From: Liolophura sinensis
Taxonomy: Eukaryota; Mollusca; Polyplacophora; Chitonida; Chitonidae
Assembly: GCF_032854445.1 (NCBI RefSeq)
Contig: NC_088307.1
Coordinates: forward strand, 6,026,017 to 6,090,016
Direction: 5' to 3'
DNA length: 64,000 bases
Within the stretch, counting starts at the first letter, position 1. Each line of letters begins with the position of its first letter. A program made the translations under genes and the position numbers. The notes below the pieces were generated by a model. That model worked only from the letters and a program-made list of their open reading frames with translations. It had not been told where the DNA came from and searched no databases. Shown one piece after another: positions 37,601 through 45,842 of the stretch.

Positions 37601-40600
37601 CCTCGCCAGCAAAATTTTAATGTCCAGTTGTATTATCTTGCTAAATATGCCAACCATACACATGTTGTTGTTGTTACAGGGCTGTTATTCAGCTGCTTAT
37701 GAGGTGATCAACAATATTAAGAAACATTACCCAGCGTCCTCTCAGTACGCCCATATATGGATGGCCTGCGAACAGGAAGTGAATTTTACGAAGGCAATGC
37801 TTGCTGGGAACTGGAGTCTAGCTGAAGAAAGTGTAGATAATATGAGGGCAGTGTGTCAACATGAGGCAGATATCAGGTGATGTGTCAGCATGAGGCAGAT
37901 ATCAGGTGATGTGTGTGTATGAAGCAGATATTAGGTGATGTGTCTGCATGAAGCAGATATCAGGTGATGTGTCTGCATGAAGCAGATATTAGGTGATGTA
38001 TCAGCCTGAGGCAGATATCAGGTGATGTGTGTATATGAGGCAGATACCAGGTGATATATCAGCCTGAGGCAGATATCAGGTGATGTGTCAGCATGAGGCA
38101 GATATCAGGTGATGTGTCTGCATGAGGCAGATATCAGGTGATGTGTCAGCCTGAGGCAGAGATCAGGTGATGTGTGTGTATGAAGCAGAGATTAGGTGAT
38201 GTGTCTGCATGAAGCAGATATCAGGTGATGTGTCTGCATGAAGCAGATATTAGGTGATGTATCAGCCTGGGGTAGATATTAGGTGATGTGTCAGCCTGAG
38301 GCAGATATAAGGTGATGTGTCTGCCTGAGGCAGATATCAGGTGATGTGTCTGCATGAGGTGGATATTAGGTGATGTGTCAGCCTGAGGCAGATATAAGGT
38401 GATATGTCTGCATGAGGCAGAAATCATGTGATGTGTCAGCCTGAAACAGATATCTGGTGATGTGTCAGCCTGAGGCAGATATCAGGTGATGTATCAGCCT
38501 GAGGCAGATATCAGGCGACGTGTCTGCATGAGGCGGATATCAGATGATGTGTCAGGACGAGGCAGATGTCAGGTCATGTGTCAGTCTGAGGCAGATATCA
38601 GGTGATGTGTCTGCATGAGGCAGATATCAGGTGATGTGAATGCATGAGGCAGATATCAGGTGATGTGTCTGCATGAGGTGATGTGTCAGCATTATGCAGA
38701 TATCAGGTGATGTGTCTGCATGAGGAAGATATCAGGTGATGTGTCAGCCTGAGGCAGATATCAGGTGATGTGTCTGCATGAGGCAGAAATCAGGTGATGT
38801 GTCAGCGTAAGGCAGATATCAGGTGATGTGAATGCATGAGGCAGATATCAGGTGATGTGTCAGTCTGAGGCAGATATCTGGTGGTGTGTCAGCCTGAGGC
38901 AGATATCAGGTGATGTGTCTGCATGAGACAGATATCCGATGATGTGTCTGCATGAGTCAGAAATCATGTGATGTGTCAGCCTGAAACAGATATCTGGTGA
39001 TGTGTCAGCCTGAGGCAGATATCAGGTGATGTGTCTGCATGAAGCAGAAATCAGGTGATGTGTCAGTCTGAGGCAGATATCTGGTGGTGTGTCAGCCTGA
39101 AGCAGATAGGTGATGTGTCTGCATGAAGCAGATATCAGTTTTGATTTTCCGTGAATTGATACATATCCCATAGTTACCATGATAACCAGAAGATCATTAC
39201 CTTTCAGTAACCCAAGAAAATGTTACAGGAATACAAATATATTTTCTTGTCTTTGTTTTAACTCCTGAAGTTTGTGCTTTAGTTTTTTTCTTGGTAAATG
39301 GATACATCAACAGCAATATTTTTCCAAATCTGCACTTACCCAAAGTAGAGGTTGTCATGGAAACCCAGTTGTCATTGCCTTCAAACACATATTTATTCAG
39401 GCTTGTCTTAAATACACTTTTTCACAGTGTTCCTTTATGCCTTCTATTTAAATCAATGCAGGCGAGCAGTGTTGTTGAAGGAGAGAGGGGAGACAACTGT
39501 AGCACTGACTCTATTGCATAAACTGCTGAAAGAGGATCAAGAGTGGGGAGAAGAGCACCTGACAGACGAGCTCCAGTTCACAACAGAGTACAGATGCAGG
39601 TCAGAAACCAAGTCATTTTAGCCATGTGGGAGTGAACGATTTCTTTTGGAAAACTTGACTACACTTCTGTGACAAAGTCATATGAAATGGCTGCAATCTC
39701 CGTTATGAAGCAGAAGTCCCGGGACTGGTTTTCATGCGACTTTGTAATGATTTTTTCATGGGTTTATTAACATTTTGTCCTGAGTAGAGTGTAGACCTTT
39801 GGTTCTGACGTTTTTTTCAGCGGTCATAAAATCATTTTGGTTTCTTGCAACAAACTGTCAAGGTGTGGGTCAGGCTCAAACAAACTGTTGGATATAGCAA
39901 GGTCAATTTCCTGCTGGAACTTTTTGGAGAGTTTGGTTAGAGGAAGCAGGTAAAGGTTAGTAGGTAAAATGTTCCCTGAATGTTTAGTAGGTAAAATGTT
40001 CCCTGAATGTTTAGTAGGTAAAATGCTTCCTGAATGTTTAGTAGGTAAAATGTTCCCTGAATGTTTAGTAGGTAAAATGCCCCCTGAATGTTTAGTAGGT
40101 AAAATGCCCCCTGAATGTTTAGTAGGTAAAATGCCCCCTGAATGTTTAGTAGGTAAAATGGTCCCTGAATGTTTAGTAGGTAAAATGGTCCCTGAATGTT
40201 TAGTAGGTAAAATGTTCCCTGAATGTTTAGTAGGTAAAATGTTCCCTGAATGTTTAGTAGGTAAAATGCTTCCTGAATGTTTAGTAGGTAAAATGCTCCC
40301 TGAATGTTTAGTAGGTAAAATGTTCCCTGAATGTTTAGTAGGTAAAATGCTCCCTGAATGTTTAGTAGGTAAAATGCTCCCTGAATTTTTAGTAGGTAAA
40401 ATGTTCCCTGAATGTTTAGTAGGTAAAATGTTCCCTGAATTTTTAGTAGGTAAAATGTTCCCTGAATGTTTAGTAGGTAAAATGTTCCCTGAATGTTTAG
40501 TAGGTATAATGCTCCCTGAATGTTTAGTAGGTAAAATGTTCCCTGAATGTTTAGTAGGTAAAATGCTTCCTGAATGTTTAGTAGGTAAAATGTTCCCTGA

Positions 40601-43600
40601 ATGTTTAGTAGGTAAAATGCCCCCTGAATGTTTAGTAGGTAAAATGCCCCCTGAATGTTTAGTAGGTAAAATGCCCCCTGAATGTTTAGTAGGTAAAATG
40701 GTCCCTGAATGTTTAGTAGGTAAAATGTTCCCTGAATGTTTAGTAGGTAAAATGTTCCCTGAATGTTTAGTAGGTAAAATGTTCCCTGAATGTTTAGTAG
40801 GTAAAATGCTTCCTGAATGTTTAGTAGGTAAAATGCTCCCTGAATGTTTAGTAGGTAAAATGTTCCCTGAATGTTTAGTAGGTAAAATGGTCCCTGAATG
40901 TTTAGTAGGTAAAATGCTCCCTGAATTTTTAGTAGGTAAAATGTTCCCTGAATGTTTAGTAGGTAAAATGTTCCCTGAATTTTTAGTAGGTAAAATGTTC
41001 CCTGAATGTTTAGTAGGTAAAATGTTCCCTGAATGTTTAGTAGGTAAAATGCTTCCTGAATGTTTAGTAGGTAAAATGCTCCCTGAATGTTTAGTAGGTA
41101 AAATGTTCCCTGAATGTTTAGTAGGTAAAATGTTCCCTGAATGTTTAGTAGGTAAAATGTTCCCTGAATGTTTGGTAGGTAAAATGTTCCCTGAATGTTT
41201 AGTAGGTAAAATGTTCCCTGAATGTTTAGTAGGTAAAATGCTCCCTGAATGTTTAGTAGGTAAAATGCTTCCTGAATGTTTAGTAGGTAAAATGTTTCGT
41301 GAATGTTTAGTAGGTAAAATACTTAATTGTCAGTTGTTTTCCAGGGAAGATCTTGCTTGAGGAAAATTGATATATGTCAGTGAAAATCTGTATGTGGGAA
41401 AGTTCGTCAGTAACCTCTTAACACACCACCTTCATCAGGATTCAGTAAAATTCACCTTTAATAACAGCTTACATGTGCTTACAATCTGCTTATTGTATTT
41501 CAGGAAATTGTTTTGGAGTTTTGCACAGGTGTTTTTGTTGTTCTACAGGTTGTTTTTGAGTTTCACATAAGCATCGTTTTTGTACTGCAGGTTGTTATTG
41601 TTGCTGTCAGAGTTGCTGTGTCAGACAGGAAGCGCAATGGTAGCCATACCTCACCTACTGGACTGCCTGACGCAGGCCCGGCGTCATCACCTGGAATACC
41701 TGGCTGCTCTAGCTGGGGTCTACCTGGCCTACGTTCAGGTGAGATATATGATGTATTGCTGTCTTTCGTGTGTATATGAACAGGTGATGAGCACTGGTCA
41801 CAGGACAACACCAGACCAAATGTGTATGTATATCTATTTATCTATATATATATATACATATATATATAATGTATCTGACAGGTAGTCTAAAAAGCATAAC
41901 TTCTTATTTTTGTGATGTTGCATAACAGAAATATGGCACTTGGTAAATTATTGTCAACAAAGGTTGCTTAACATTTTTCTTAAGTCACATGACACAGTTG
42001 ATCTGTGTTTACCTTTAACAACTCGAAACACCCCTATTTGGTAGCGACTTTCTTCACATTGAGATTGTTTCTGAATGCTTGTACACCTTGGATCATCTGG
42101 TCAGGTGTTTTTATCAGTTCTGTATTGTATTACCTGTATGAAATCTCTACCATATACATTTTATTGCTGTGAGACACAATGTCCTGGTTCAAACCCTGCC
42201 TTGGACAGGTAATTTGTAGATTCCTTTAGACAAAGGTCATGTGTCCTTTAACAAAATCTATTTCCATATCTGCATGTCACATGTGTGAAAGTTTCTTAGA
42301 AACCCGCAGAAAGGTCTGACTGCCAGAACATAAGGGAAAACTTGTCTGTTGTTGTTGTTATCAGCTGCACATCCTGATGCCAAACCAGGCGTTGTCATTG
42401 TTGGATGAGCACTTGAAGATAATCCTTGTCCACGGCACTGTGTATGACAAGGCAAGAGTGCTGTACCTGTACGCCAAGTGCCAGGTGGCTGCAACCAGCA
42501 AACAAACGAGCAAAGAGAAAAAGTCAGGTGAGACAATCAAAATTATTTACCTTATTTATGAGGCTTCTAGAATGATAAAATCCTGTAAGGATATGAGTGT
42601 ACCGCAATGTATGCTGGGATAGGCCAGGATGGAAGACTCTACTAATTACTTGTCCCATAGTTCTACTGGGTGCAGTTACTTGGATAATTCTACTGAGTGC
42701 AATTACTTGTCCCATAGTTCTACTGAGTGCAGTTACTTGGATAATTCTACTGAGTGCAATTACTTGTCCCATAGTTCTACCGAGTGCAATTACTTGTCCC
42801 ATAGTTCTGCTGAGTGCAATTACTTGTCCCATAGTTCTACTGAGTGCAGTTACTTGGATAATTCTACTGAGTGCAATTACTTGGATAATTCTACTGATTG
42901 CATTTACTTGTCCCATAGTTCTACTGAGAATTATATGAACATGCTGGAGTGTTTAAACCATTGTTTAATGCACACATTAACTCAGAGCGAATGGAAAATG
43001 TCCCATTTTTAAGGAAGGGCAGACGGTAGAAGTAGGTAAACACAGTTGTCAAAGCTGTGAATACACTACAGTGAATGTGTCAAGGAATTGCGTGAGATAG
43101 CGCACAGGTTTACCTGCAGCTTTGTCAGGAAGGTACATCTTCCCGCTGATGAGCACATCAGTTTCTTCCATCCATAAACATGGCCCACCATTCTTGTGTG
43201 TATGTCTTTCAGATAAATAGATTGGGACATGTGATAAAACAGAAAACATCTGATATTGATGTTTGGTGTTGGTTGACATTGCCCTTGGAACAAGGTCAAA
43301 TTCAATCAGGCTATAATATGACTGCAGCTATGATCTTCAAGTTGAATACATTATGGTCCTGTAATGGGGTTAGACGTACTATTGTCGTTAAAGGTCTCTC
43401 AACAAATGTGACAGAAATGTTAAGCTTTATTGTGATCTGTTCTCGATGCAGCATTAACCAGCATTGGAGAAAACACATACTCCATTCTAAACCAGCCAAT
43501 AACTAATTGGTCATTGTTCCTATCACAGTACTGTTGTCCGTGGCAGCCATGATGACCTCTGTGATTGACCTTTTCACCAAGGTCGAAGCTCATCACAGGG

Positions 43601-43740
43601 TCAAAGACGCTGTGTACTTCCAGGCTCGGCTCTACCATGACCTTGGCTACAAGACAGAACGCAACAACTGTGCGCGGAAATTCCGTCAGTTGGATCAACA
43701 GAATCCCACCCTCTCCCAGGTGTTGGTCAATGGAGTGTGA
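22483..43740 (+). CDS. ANAPC5: Anaphase-promoting complex subunit 5, complete, 17 coding exons
   Basis: APC5 is a TPR scaffold subunit of the APC/C ubiquitin ligase, which targets mitotic cyclins and securin (family knowledge). Exons: 22483-22665, 24241-24323, 24816-24928, 26768-27008, 28504-28570, 29042-29143, 30053-30249, 30606-30687, 33024-33116, 33705-33772, 35279-35392, 36093-36216, 37680-37876, 39462-39599, 41591-41738, 42365-42527, 43529-43740. Lengths sum to 2325, giving 774 residues (human, from memory, 755), with all phases compatible. Landmarks shared with human: HFLSYLNNLRV (264-274), RYAALNLASLHFRFGH, LQEAIKLAQESNDHVCLQHA, YLTSLGFQA, PNQALSLLDEH, AKCQVAATS, DAVYFQARLYHDLG and RKFRQLDQQNP near the end. 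The ATG is the first after the exon 1 acceptor and aligns with the family. Introns 1, 12 and 13 carry donor-derived arrays; introns 4, 8, 14 and 16 carry others. Confidence 0.96.
22639..23995 (+). repeat. 66-bp minisatellite, about 20 copies, carrying the ANAPC5 exon 1 donor
   Basis: The unit contains CTCAAACTTCTTCAGGTAAA and AGATTGTAGTCTCAAATTTC. The first unit is the end of exon 1 itself. 66 bp is 22 codons and no unit carries a stop in the exon frame, so the frame opened at 22483 runs unbroken to 24003. Donor variants are GTAAAG and GTGAAG, with GATAAAG in the last unit. Confidence 0.96.
24241..24323 (+). CDS. ANAPC5: ANAPC5 exon 2
   Basis: Residues 62-88 plus two bases, SPDVPLQKLLNNLKGTLSPS onward. 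Strong acceptor after a CTCTCTCTCTCCCC tract; donor ACAG|GTATAA. Confidence 0.93.
24420..24530 (+). repeat. SINE-A remnant
   Basis: GGGTTTCCTCCCATCATAAT and TAGGTACGGCGAAAACACC blocks only. Confidence 0.55.
24816..24928 (+). CDS. ANAPC5: ANAPC5 exon 3
   Basis: Residues 89-126, LKEFYSDGVSPIMDFFQTLS onward to VISKTSFL; human MEQFFDDLSDSF and HKTSVVG align. Acceptor TACAG|G, donor TTAG|GTAATC. Confidence 0.93.
25624..25990 (+). repeat. 123-bp direct repeat, 3 copies
   Basis: TTTGGTGCATCAAAATGCAC at 25624, 25747 and 25870. Copies 1 and 2 are almost identical, copy 3 a little diverged. Intron 3 of ANAPC5. Confidence 0.9.
26305..26568 (+). repeat. SINE-A copy
   Basis: TAATGACCCAGGAGCCTTTC, CATAATGCTGGCCGCCGTGG, GTGTAAAACACC and an AATAAATG tail. 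Confidence 0.7.
26768..27008 (+). CDS. ANAPC5: ANAPC5 exon 4
   Basis: Residues 127-206, GMFIRRMILAFEKLSFSQVI onward; human LFLRHMILAYSKLSFSQV. The second half is an acidic/serine-rich linker. Acceptor CTCCAG|GC, donor GGG|GTAAGT. Confidence 0.94.
27371..27613 (+). repeat. SINE-A copy
   Basis: Head GGGCCTCCATGGCCAAGTAG, body CATAATGCTGGCCG, tail CAAATAAATAAATAAG. Confidence 0.75.
27685..28285. repeat. 31-bp minisatellite, about 19 copies
   Basis: The unit holds GGGTACTTACCTTCCACCAT. On the minus strand each unit reads GAAGGTAAGTACCC, a near-ideal 5' splice site, but antisense to ANAPC5. Intron 4; not derived from an exon. Confidence 0.93.
28504..28570 (+). CDS. ANAPC5: ANAPC5 exon 5
   Basis: Residues 207-229, ending FYSQKQAELFITQQ (human LSQKQAEFFLSQQ). 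Acceptor TTTACAG|G, donor CAG|GTGAGT. Confidence 0.94.
29042..29143 (+). CDS. ANAPC5: ANAPC5 exon 6
   Basis: Residues 230-263, VFLLQHNENEAMPPDKLQDK onward to INPDLTEA (human FNPDFAEA). Acceptor TTCCCCAG|GTT, donor GCG|GTGAGT. Confidence 0.94.
29245..29350 (+). repeat. SINE-A remnant
   Basis: CACCAAGGAGCCTCTGTGAT and CCAGCTCATGCTGGCTTC; internally deleted. Confidence 0.5.
30053..30249 (+). CDS. ANAPC5: ANAPC5 exon 7, start of TPR core
   Basis: Residues 264-328, HFLSYLNNLRVKEYCTAIHN onward to LNLASLHFRFGH. This is the most conserved APC5 segment. Confidence 0.96.
30390..30540 (+). repeat. SINE-A copy, 3' part
   Basis: GAAAGGTCTGACAGAAACCT, AATAATGCTGGCTGACG and an AAATAAATAAATG tail. Confidence 0.65.
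30606..30687 (+). CDS. ANAPC5: ANAPC5 exon 8
   Basis: Residues 329-356, LQEAIKLAQESNDHVCLQHA, almost identical to human. Donor CTG|GTGAGT; the first intron bases resemble the 66-bp array unit further along. Confidence 0.96.
30688..30873 (+). repeat. Diverged copies of the 66-bp intron 8 unit at the exon 8 donor
   Basis: GTGAGTAACCAATCAGAATC and related blocks match the array at 31596-32385, and the series starts at the donor itself (GTGAGTGATTATCCAATGAT). Confidence 0.65.
30874..31600. mobile_element. About 727-bp insertion splitting the intron 8 array, unclassified
   Basis: Array sequence stops at AATCT (30869-30873) and resumes at AATCT (31596-31600), a 5-bp direct repeat. No coding region or clear terminal repeats. 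Contains a 33-bp inverted repeat near its right end. Confidence 0.45.
31427..31587. repeat. Inverted repeat, 33-bp arms, 95-bp spacer
   Basis: Arms 31427-31459 and 31555-31587 share CGTCTTGGTGTTTGTTGTGT with one mismatch over 33 bp. A hairpin or MITE-like end. Confidence 0.75.
31596..32385 (+). repeat. 66/67-bp minisatellite, about 11-12 copies
   Basis: The unit holds TGTGAGTAACCAATCCAAAT and GTCAAAATGTTGTACAG. TACAG followed by TGTGAGTA resembles a 5' splice site. ANAPC5 intron 8. Confidence 0.93.
33024..33116 (+). CDS. ANAPC5: ANAPC5 exon 9
   Basis: Residues 357-387, GWLYRLG-type sequence GWLYRFRLGGERTAVNQIER onward. Acceptor TGACAG|GGT, donor CCA|GTGAGT. Confidence 0.9.
33170..33420 (+). 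repeat. SINE-A copy, degenerate head
   Basis: CCAGCTCATGCTAGCTTCCT, CTTGAGTACGGCGTAAAACA and an AGATAAATAAATAAA tail. Confidence 0.7.
33705..33772 (+). CDS. ANAPC5: ANAPC5 exon 10
   Basis: Residues 388-409 plus two bases, YLTSLGFQAYARHDALSGVK; human YLASLGIQSLVQQRAFAGK. Donor CCAG|GTCAGT. Confidence 0.92.
33831..34140 (+). repeat. MITE-like dispersed element, copy 2 (3'-truncated)
   Basis: Starts CACAGACCCCCATTAG and includes GTAGCTCAGCCCCAAACATT and CTTTCTATGCCGGCAG, as in copy 1 (7371-7815) but in opposite orientation. Confidence 0.65.
34392..34649 (-). mobile_element. SINE-A, full-length reference copy
   Basis: On the minus strand: head CCGTGGCTCAGTTGGTTAGC with an A box fitting TRGYNNANNNG, B box GTTCAAGTC fitting GWTCRANNC, then CCAGCTCATGCTGGCTTCCT, a shared body, CTTGAGTACGGCGTAAAACA and an AAATAAATAAATT tail. 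Confidence 0.85.
34857..35102 (+). mobile_element. SINE-A with 10-bp target duplication
   Basis: Flanked by CAATAATAAT at 34847-34856 and 35103-35112. Same body and tail as 34392-34649. ANAPC5 intron 10. Confidence 0.82.
35279..35392 (+). CDS. ANAPC5: ANAPC5 exon 11
   Basis: Residues 410-447 plus two bases, with VKSDSLSCKHSQLNF and AQKAALWQMYGK (human AQKTAIWRLYG). Donor AAAAG|GTAACC. Confidence 0.93.
35780..35930 (+). repeat. SINE-C body fragment
   Basis: GTGAGTTACTTACCAAAGGC and CTTTCCTCCAG. Related to 37400-37560 and to blocks near 29950 and 44690 (AACTTGCCAAAGG). Confidence 0.5.
36093..36216 (+). CDS. ANAPC5: ANAPC5 exon 12
   Basis: Residues 448-489, ending IALCTLAKHHTHQ (human VALCHLAELHAEQ). 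Donor CATCAG|GTACAA. The last 24 exon bases plus donor recur in the following array. Confidence 0.92.
36193..37017 (+). repeat. 31-bp minisatellite, about 26 copies, carrying the ANAPC5 exon 12 donor
   Basis: Basic unit ACTCATCAGGTGTAAACTGG plus GTAAACACCAT. The first unit is the last 24 bases of exon 12 and its donor. A 92-bp three-unit higher-order repeat, including CCCATCGGATACAAACTGGC, is seen about four times. Donor variants: GTACAA, GTGTAA, GTAAAA, GTATAA. Confidence 0.95.
37027..37170 (-). mobile_element. SINE-A, 5'-truncated
   Basis: TTTATTTATTTATTTGATTG, GGCAGAGCCCGGGGGAAACC. Flanks GGCTAAGTTTAT and AGCTAAATTTAT suggest an imperfect target duplication. Confidence 0.7.
37189..37387. 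repeat. (ACAT)n microsatellite
   Basis: About 200 bp of ATAC/ACAT with occasional GTAC interruptions. It produces spurious YIHT and MYVC repeat frames on both strands. Confidence 0.98.
37400..37565 (+). repeat. SINE-C body
   Basis: GGCATGCACATTGACC, GTCAGTTGCCTGCCAAAGGA, TCTTCCACCCACTCACTTGA and a CAAATTAAATTAAA tail. Confidence 0.6.
37680..37876 (+). CDS. ANAPC5: ANAPC5 exon 13
   Basis: Residues 490-554 plus two bases, GCYSAAYEVINNIKKHYPAS onward (human GCFAAASEVLKHLKERFP). Donor ATATCAG|GTGATG. The last about 23 exon bases plus donor recur in the following array. Confidence 0.93.
37848..39137 (+). repeat. 29-bp minisatellite, about 44 copies, carrying the ANAPC5 exon 13 donor
   Basis: Unit GATGTGTCTGCATGAGGCAG plus ATATCAGGT. 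The first unit is the end of exon 13 itself, and the true donor ATATCAG|GTGATG is repeated verbatim in most units. It fills nearly all of intron 13 except the last 325 bp. Confidence 0.96.
39462..39599 (+). CDS. ANAPC5: ANAPC5 exon 14
   Basis: Residues 555-600 plus two bases, RAVLLKERGETTVALTLLHK onward; corresponds to human RKAVVLQAQNQMSEAHKLLQK. Acceptor ATGCAG|G, donor GCAG|GTCAGA. Confidence 0.88.
39958..41330 (+). repeat. 27-bp minisatellite, about 51 copies
   Basis: Unit TAGGTAAAATGTTCCCTGAA plus TGTTTAG. 27 bp is 9 codons, so one frame stays open for 463 codons (MFPECLVGK repeats); it has no link to an exon and is not proposed as a gene. A block of 20 units is duplicated with an exact 540-bp offset (AAATGCTTCC at 40021 and 40561). 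Intron 14. Confidence 0.96.
41591..41738 (+). CDS. ANAPC5: ANAPC5 exon 15
   Basis: Residues 601-650, with LLSELLCQTGSAMVAIPHLL and HHLEYLAALAGVYLAYVQ (human YRLQYLASETVLNLAFAQ). Acceptor TACTGCAG|G, donor CAG|GTGAGA. Confidence 0.92.
42365..42527 (+). CDS. ANAPC5: ANAPC5 exon 16
   Basis: Residues 651-704 plus one base, LHILMPNQALSLLDEHLKII onward to YAKCQVAATS. Acceptor ATCAG|CTG, donor TCAG|GTGAGA. Confidence 0.93.
42650..42935 (+). repeat. 27/30-bp alternating tandem repeat
   Basis: Two unit types alternate: TTACTTGTCCCATAGTTCTA and TTACTTGGATAATTCTACTG, both with CTGAGTGCA. Intron 16. Confidence 0.9.
43529..43740 (+). CDS. ANAPC5: ANAPC5 exon 17 with stop
   Basis: Residues 705-774 and TGA at 43738-43740; FTKVEAHHRVKDAVYFQARL matches human FAKVDCKERIRDVVYFQARL. 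Acceptor TATCACAG|TA. Confidence 0.95.
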
Positions 43741-43744
43741 CCAC

Positions 43745-44000
43745 ACAGATGTATAGGAACACCTGCAGACCATTCTTTCTTTTCGATATTTCTCCTGTGT
43801 GGAAAAAACATCAAGAACAAGGAAAGGCAGAATGTCTTAGGGGAATGTTTGTTATCTCTCCCAGATATGCACGAGTGACAGGCACAGATGTAGGGAGCAC
43901 CTGCATGCCATTGTTACATCTCATGATTTCTGTACAAAAGGTCAAGGACACAAGGAAAGGGAAAATGTCTGAGGGAATGTCAGTTATCTCATAAGTAACA
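43745..44000 (+). repeat. 139-bp offset direct duplication just after the ANAPC5 stop
   Basis: ACAGATGTA, ACACCTGCA and GAATGTTTGTTATCTC-type blocks occur twice (43745 and 43884) in the expected 3' UTR. No AATAAA follows closely, so the transcript end is unknown. Confidence 0.6.
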
Positions 44001-44915
44001 TACCTGTTCCAGGTGTGCATCATTTGGATCCTGCAGCAACAGTTTTAGGATCAAAATTGTAAGGTGAAATCACCCTTAAAAGCGAGATGGGGATGTTATG
44101 ATATAGACCCATGGTCATGTGTCTGTTGATTTTGCGCAAAATTCATGTGGAGAGAGAGATTTCACATTAGATAGACGCGTTTTTCCCAAGTTTCAGAGGG
44201 AATCTATCTTAACTACAGTGCGTGTTGTGTCTTGCTTGAATTATAGGTTGACAATATGGCCTTGCAGATAGTTGCCATGGGAACGTTACCATTTCTGTAT
44301 TAGTTATAGATGTGGCATGGCTGATATCACACAAACAGCCATGCCACAATTAGTAGAAAGTGCTTTGTGAAAATCTCTGTAAAAGTCACCTTGAATACGA
44401 AATACGTCATTTTGTTAGAGTGATTTGTTGAAACAATTCCTTTGCCATGATGACCTACAATGTAGTTATTTATTTGACGGGTGTTTATTGCTGTTCTCAA
44501 GAATTTTTTACTTATGTGGTGGAATTTAATCCTTGGACAGGAAATCTGTAGATTTCGCCATTCTCAGTATTCATAGGGCCTTGGTGGCAATAAGGGGTAG
44601 ATGGCACTTGTTGAGCCGTTTGCTTAGAATGTTTGTTAAGATTACATGTATTAGTACAATGTTCAAACCTGTGTGTCACACATGGGAAAGAGTGTTAGTA
44701 ACTTGCCAAAGGTTAGTGGTTTACCCTAAGCACTGCTGTTTCTTCCTACCTTGGAAACTGGAGCGCGTAGCGTAAGTTCCCACCCCCTTGCTAACACTCT
44801 TACATAAAGATGCAGCCAAATCTGTCAGCTTCATTGGTCAGTGCCTGATCAAGGGGTATGAGAGCAATGTTTGGGCACATCCATGATGACCATGGAAAAA
44901 ATGCAGGGACTAATA

Positions 44916-45176
44916 TGTATTTATTTGTTTGATTGGTGTTTTACGCCATACTCATGAATATTTCCCTTATATGACGGCGGCCAGTATAATGGTGGGAGGA
45001 AACCGGGCAGTGCCCAGGGGAAACCCATGACCATCTGCAGGTTGCTGGAGGACCTTCCCACATACGGCCGGAGAGAAAGCCAGCATGAGCTGGACTTGAA
45101 CTCACAGCAGCCGCATTGATAAGAGGTTCTTGGGTCATTACACTAGCGCGCTAACCAGCTGAGCTAGGGAGGGCCC
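44916..45176 (-). mobile_element. SINE-A with 12-bp target duplication
   Basis: Flanked by the exact 12-bp repeat CAGGGACTAATA at 44904-44915 and 45177-45188. Full tRNA head, body and tail; one of the youngest-looking copies. Confidence 0.9.
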
Positions 45177-45687
45177 CAGGGACTAATAGGGTGTATGGAT
45201 ATATAAGCCACATTTGCATTTAAGGTGGCACTACAACATTCCTCGGGGCAGTCTTTTCTCCTCCACCCATAAAACTCAACTCCAAGTGAAAAATTCTCGA
45301 GTTAAACTACAATGACGTAAATAAATAAATACTCAACATGCCACTGCAAAGCAGCAGTGGCCAGATTAACACTTGTGGGTTTTGATGTTTTCGGCTGAAC
45401 CTGTTTTTGCTGATAAAACAGCAGCATTTTATAGTTACACTTTGTACTTGGTGTCTCCATTGTTTTTGCCGCAAGTTACTGTGAATGAGAATACGATTTG
45501 CAATGTAGAATTTTATGAAACTCGCATTTAATGTAGTGAACATGCTGCTACCTATGGATTGAAAATTAACACACGGACCCTGAACACAGCCAAACCCCCT
45601 GACATTTCAGTTATAAAAAATGGCAGTCACTCAAAATACATGCCCCTAGTTTTTATACGCCCCGTTTTTATAGCGATTTTGTCCGTC

Positions 45688-45842
45688 TGTCCGTCTGTCG
45701 ATGTTCGTGTCCAACAGTTTTCAAAATAGAGTTTTCATTTTTGGTCGATACATAGATACACAGATAATGAAGTGTCGAGACTCACATTTGTCCATTTTTG
45801 CAGTTGTCATGGTAACCAGTTAGCCATATTCCTTATATATAC
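45688..45842 (+). repeat. About 170-bp satellite unit, copy 1
   Basis: Shares ACTCACATTTGTCCAT and GTTGTCATGGTAACC with copies at 47063-47218 and 47233-47330. The left neighbour of two transposons. Confidence 0.75.

Noticed and set aside
37848-39137. CRISPR-like regular spacing
   Set aside because: Units are contiguous without unique spacers, and the genome is eukaryotic.
39969-41360. 463-codon frame of MFPECLVGK repeats
   Set aside because: Pure 27-bp satellite inside ANAPC5 intron 14, with no linked exon in phase.
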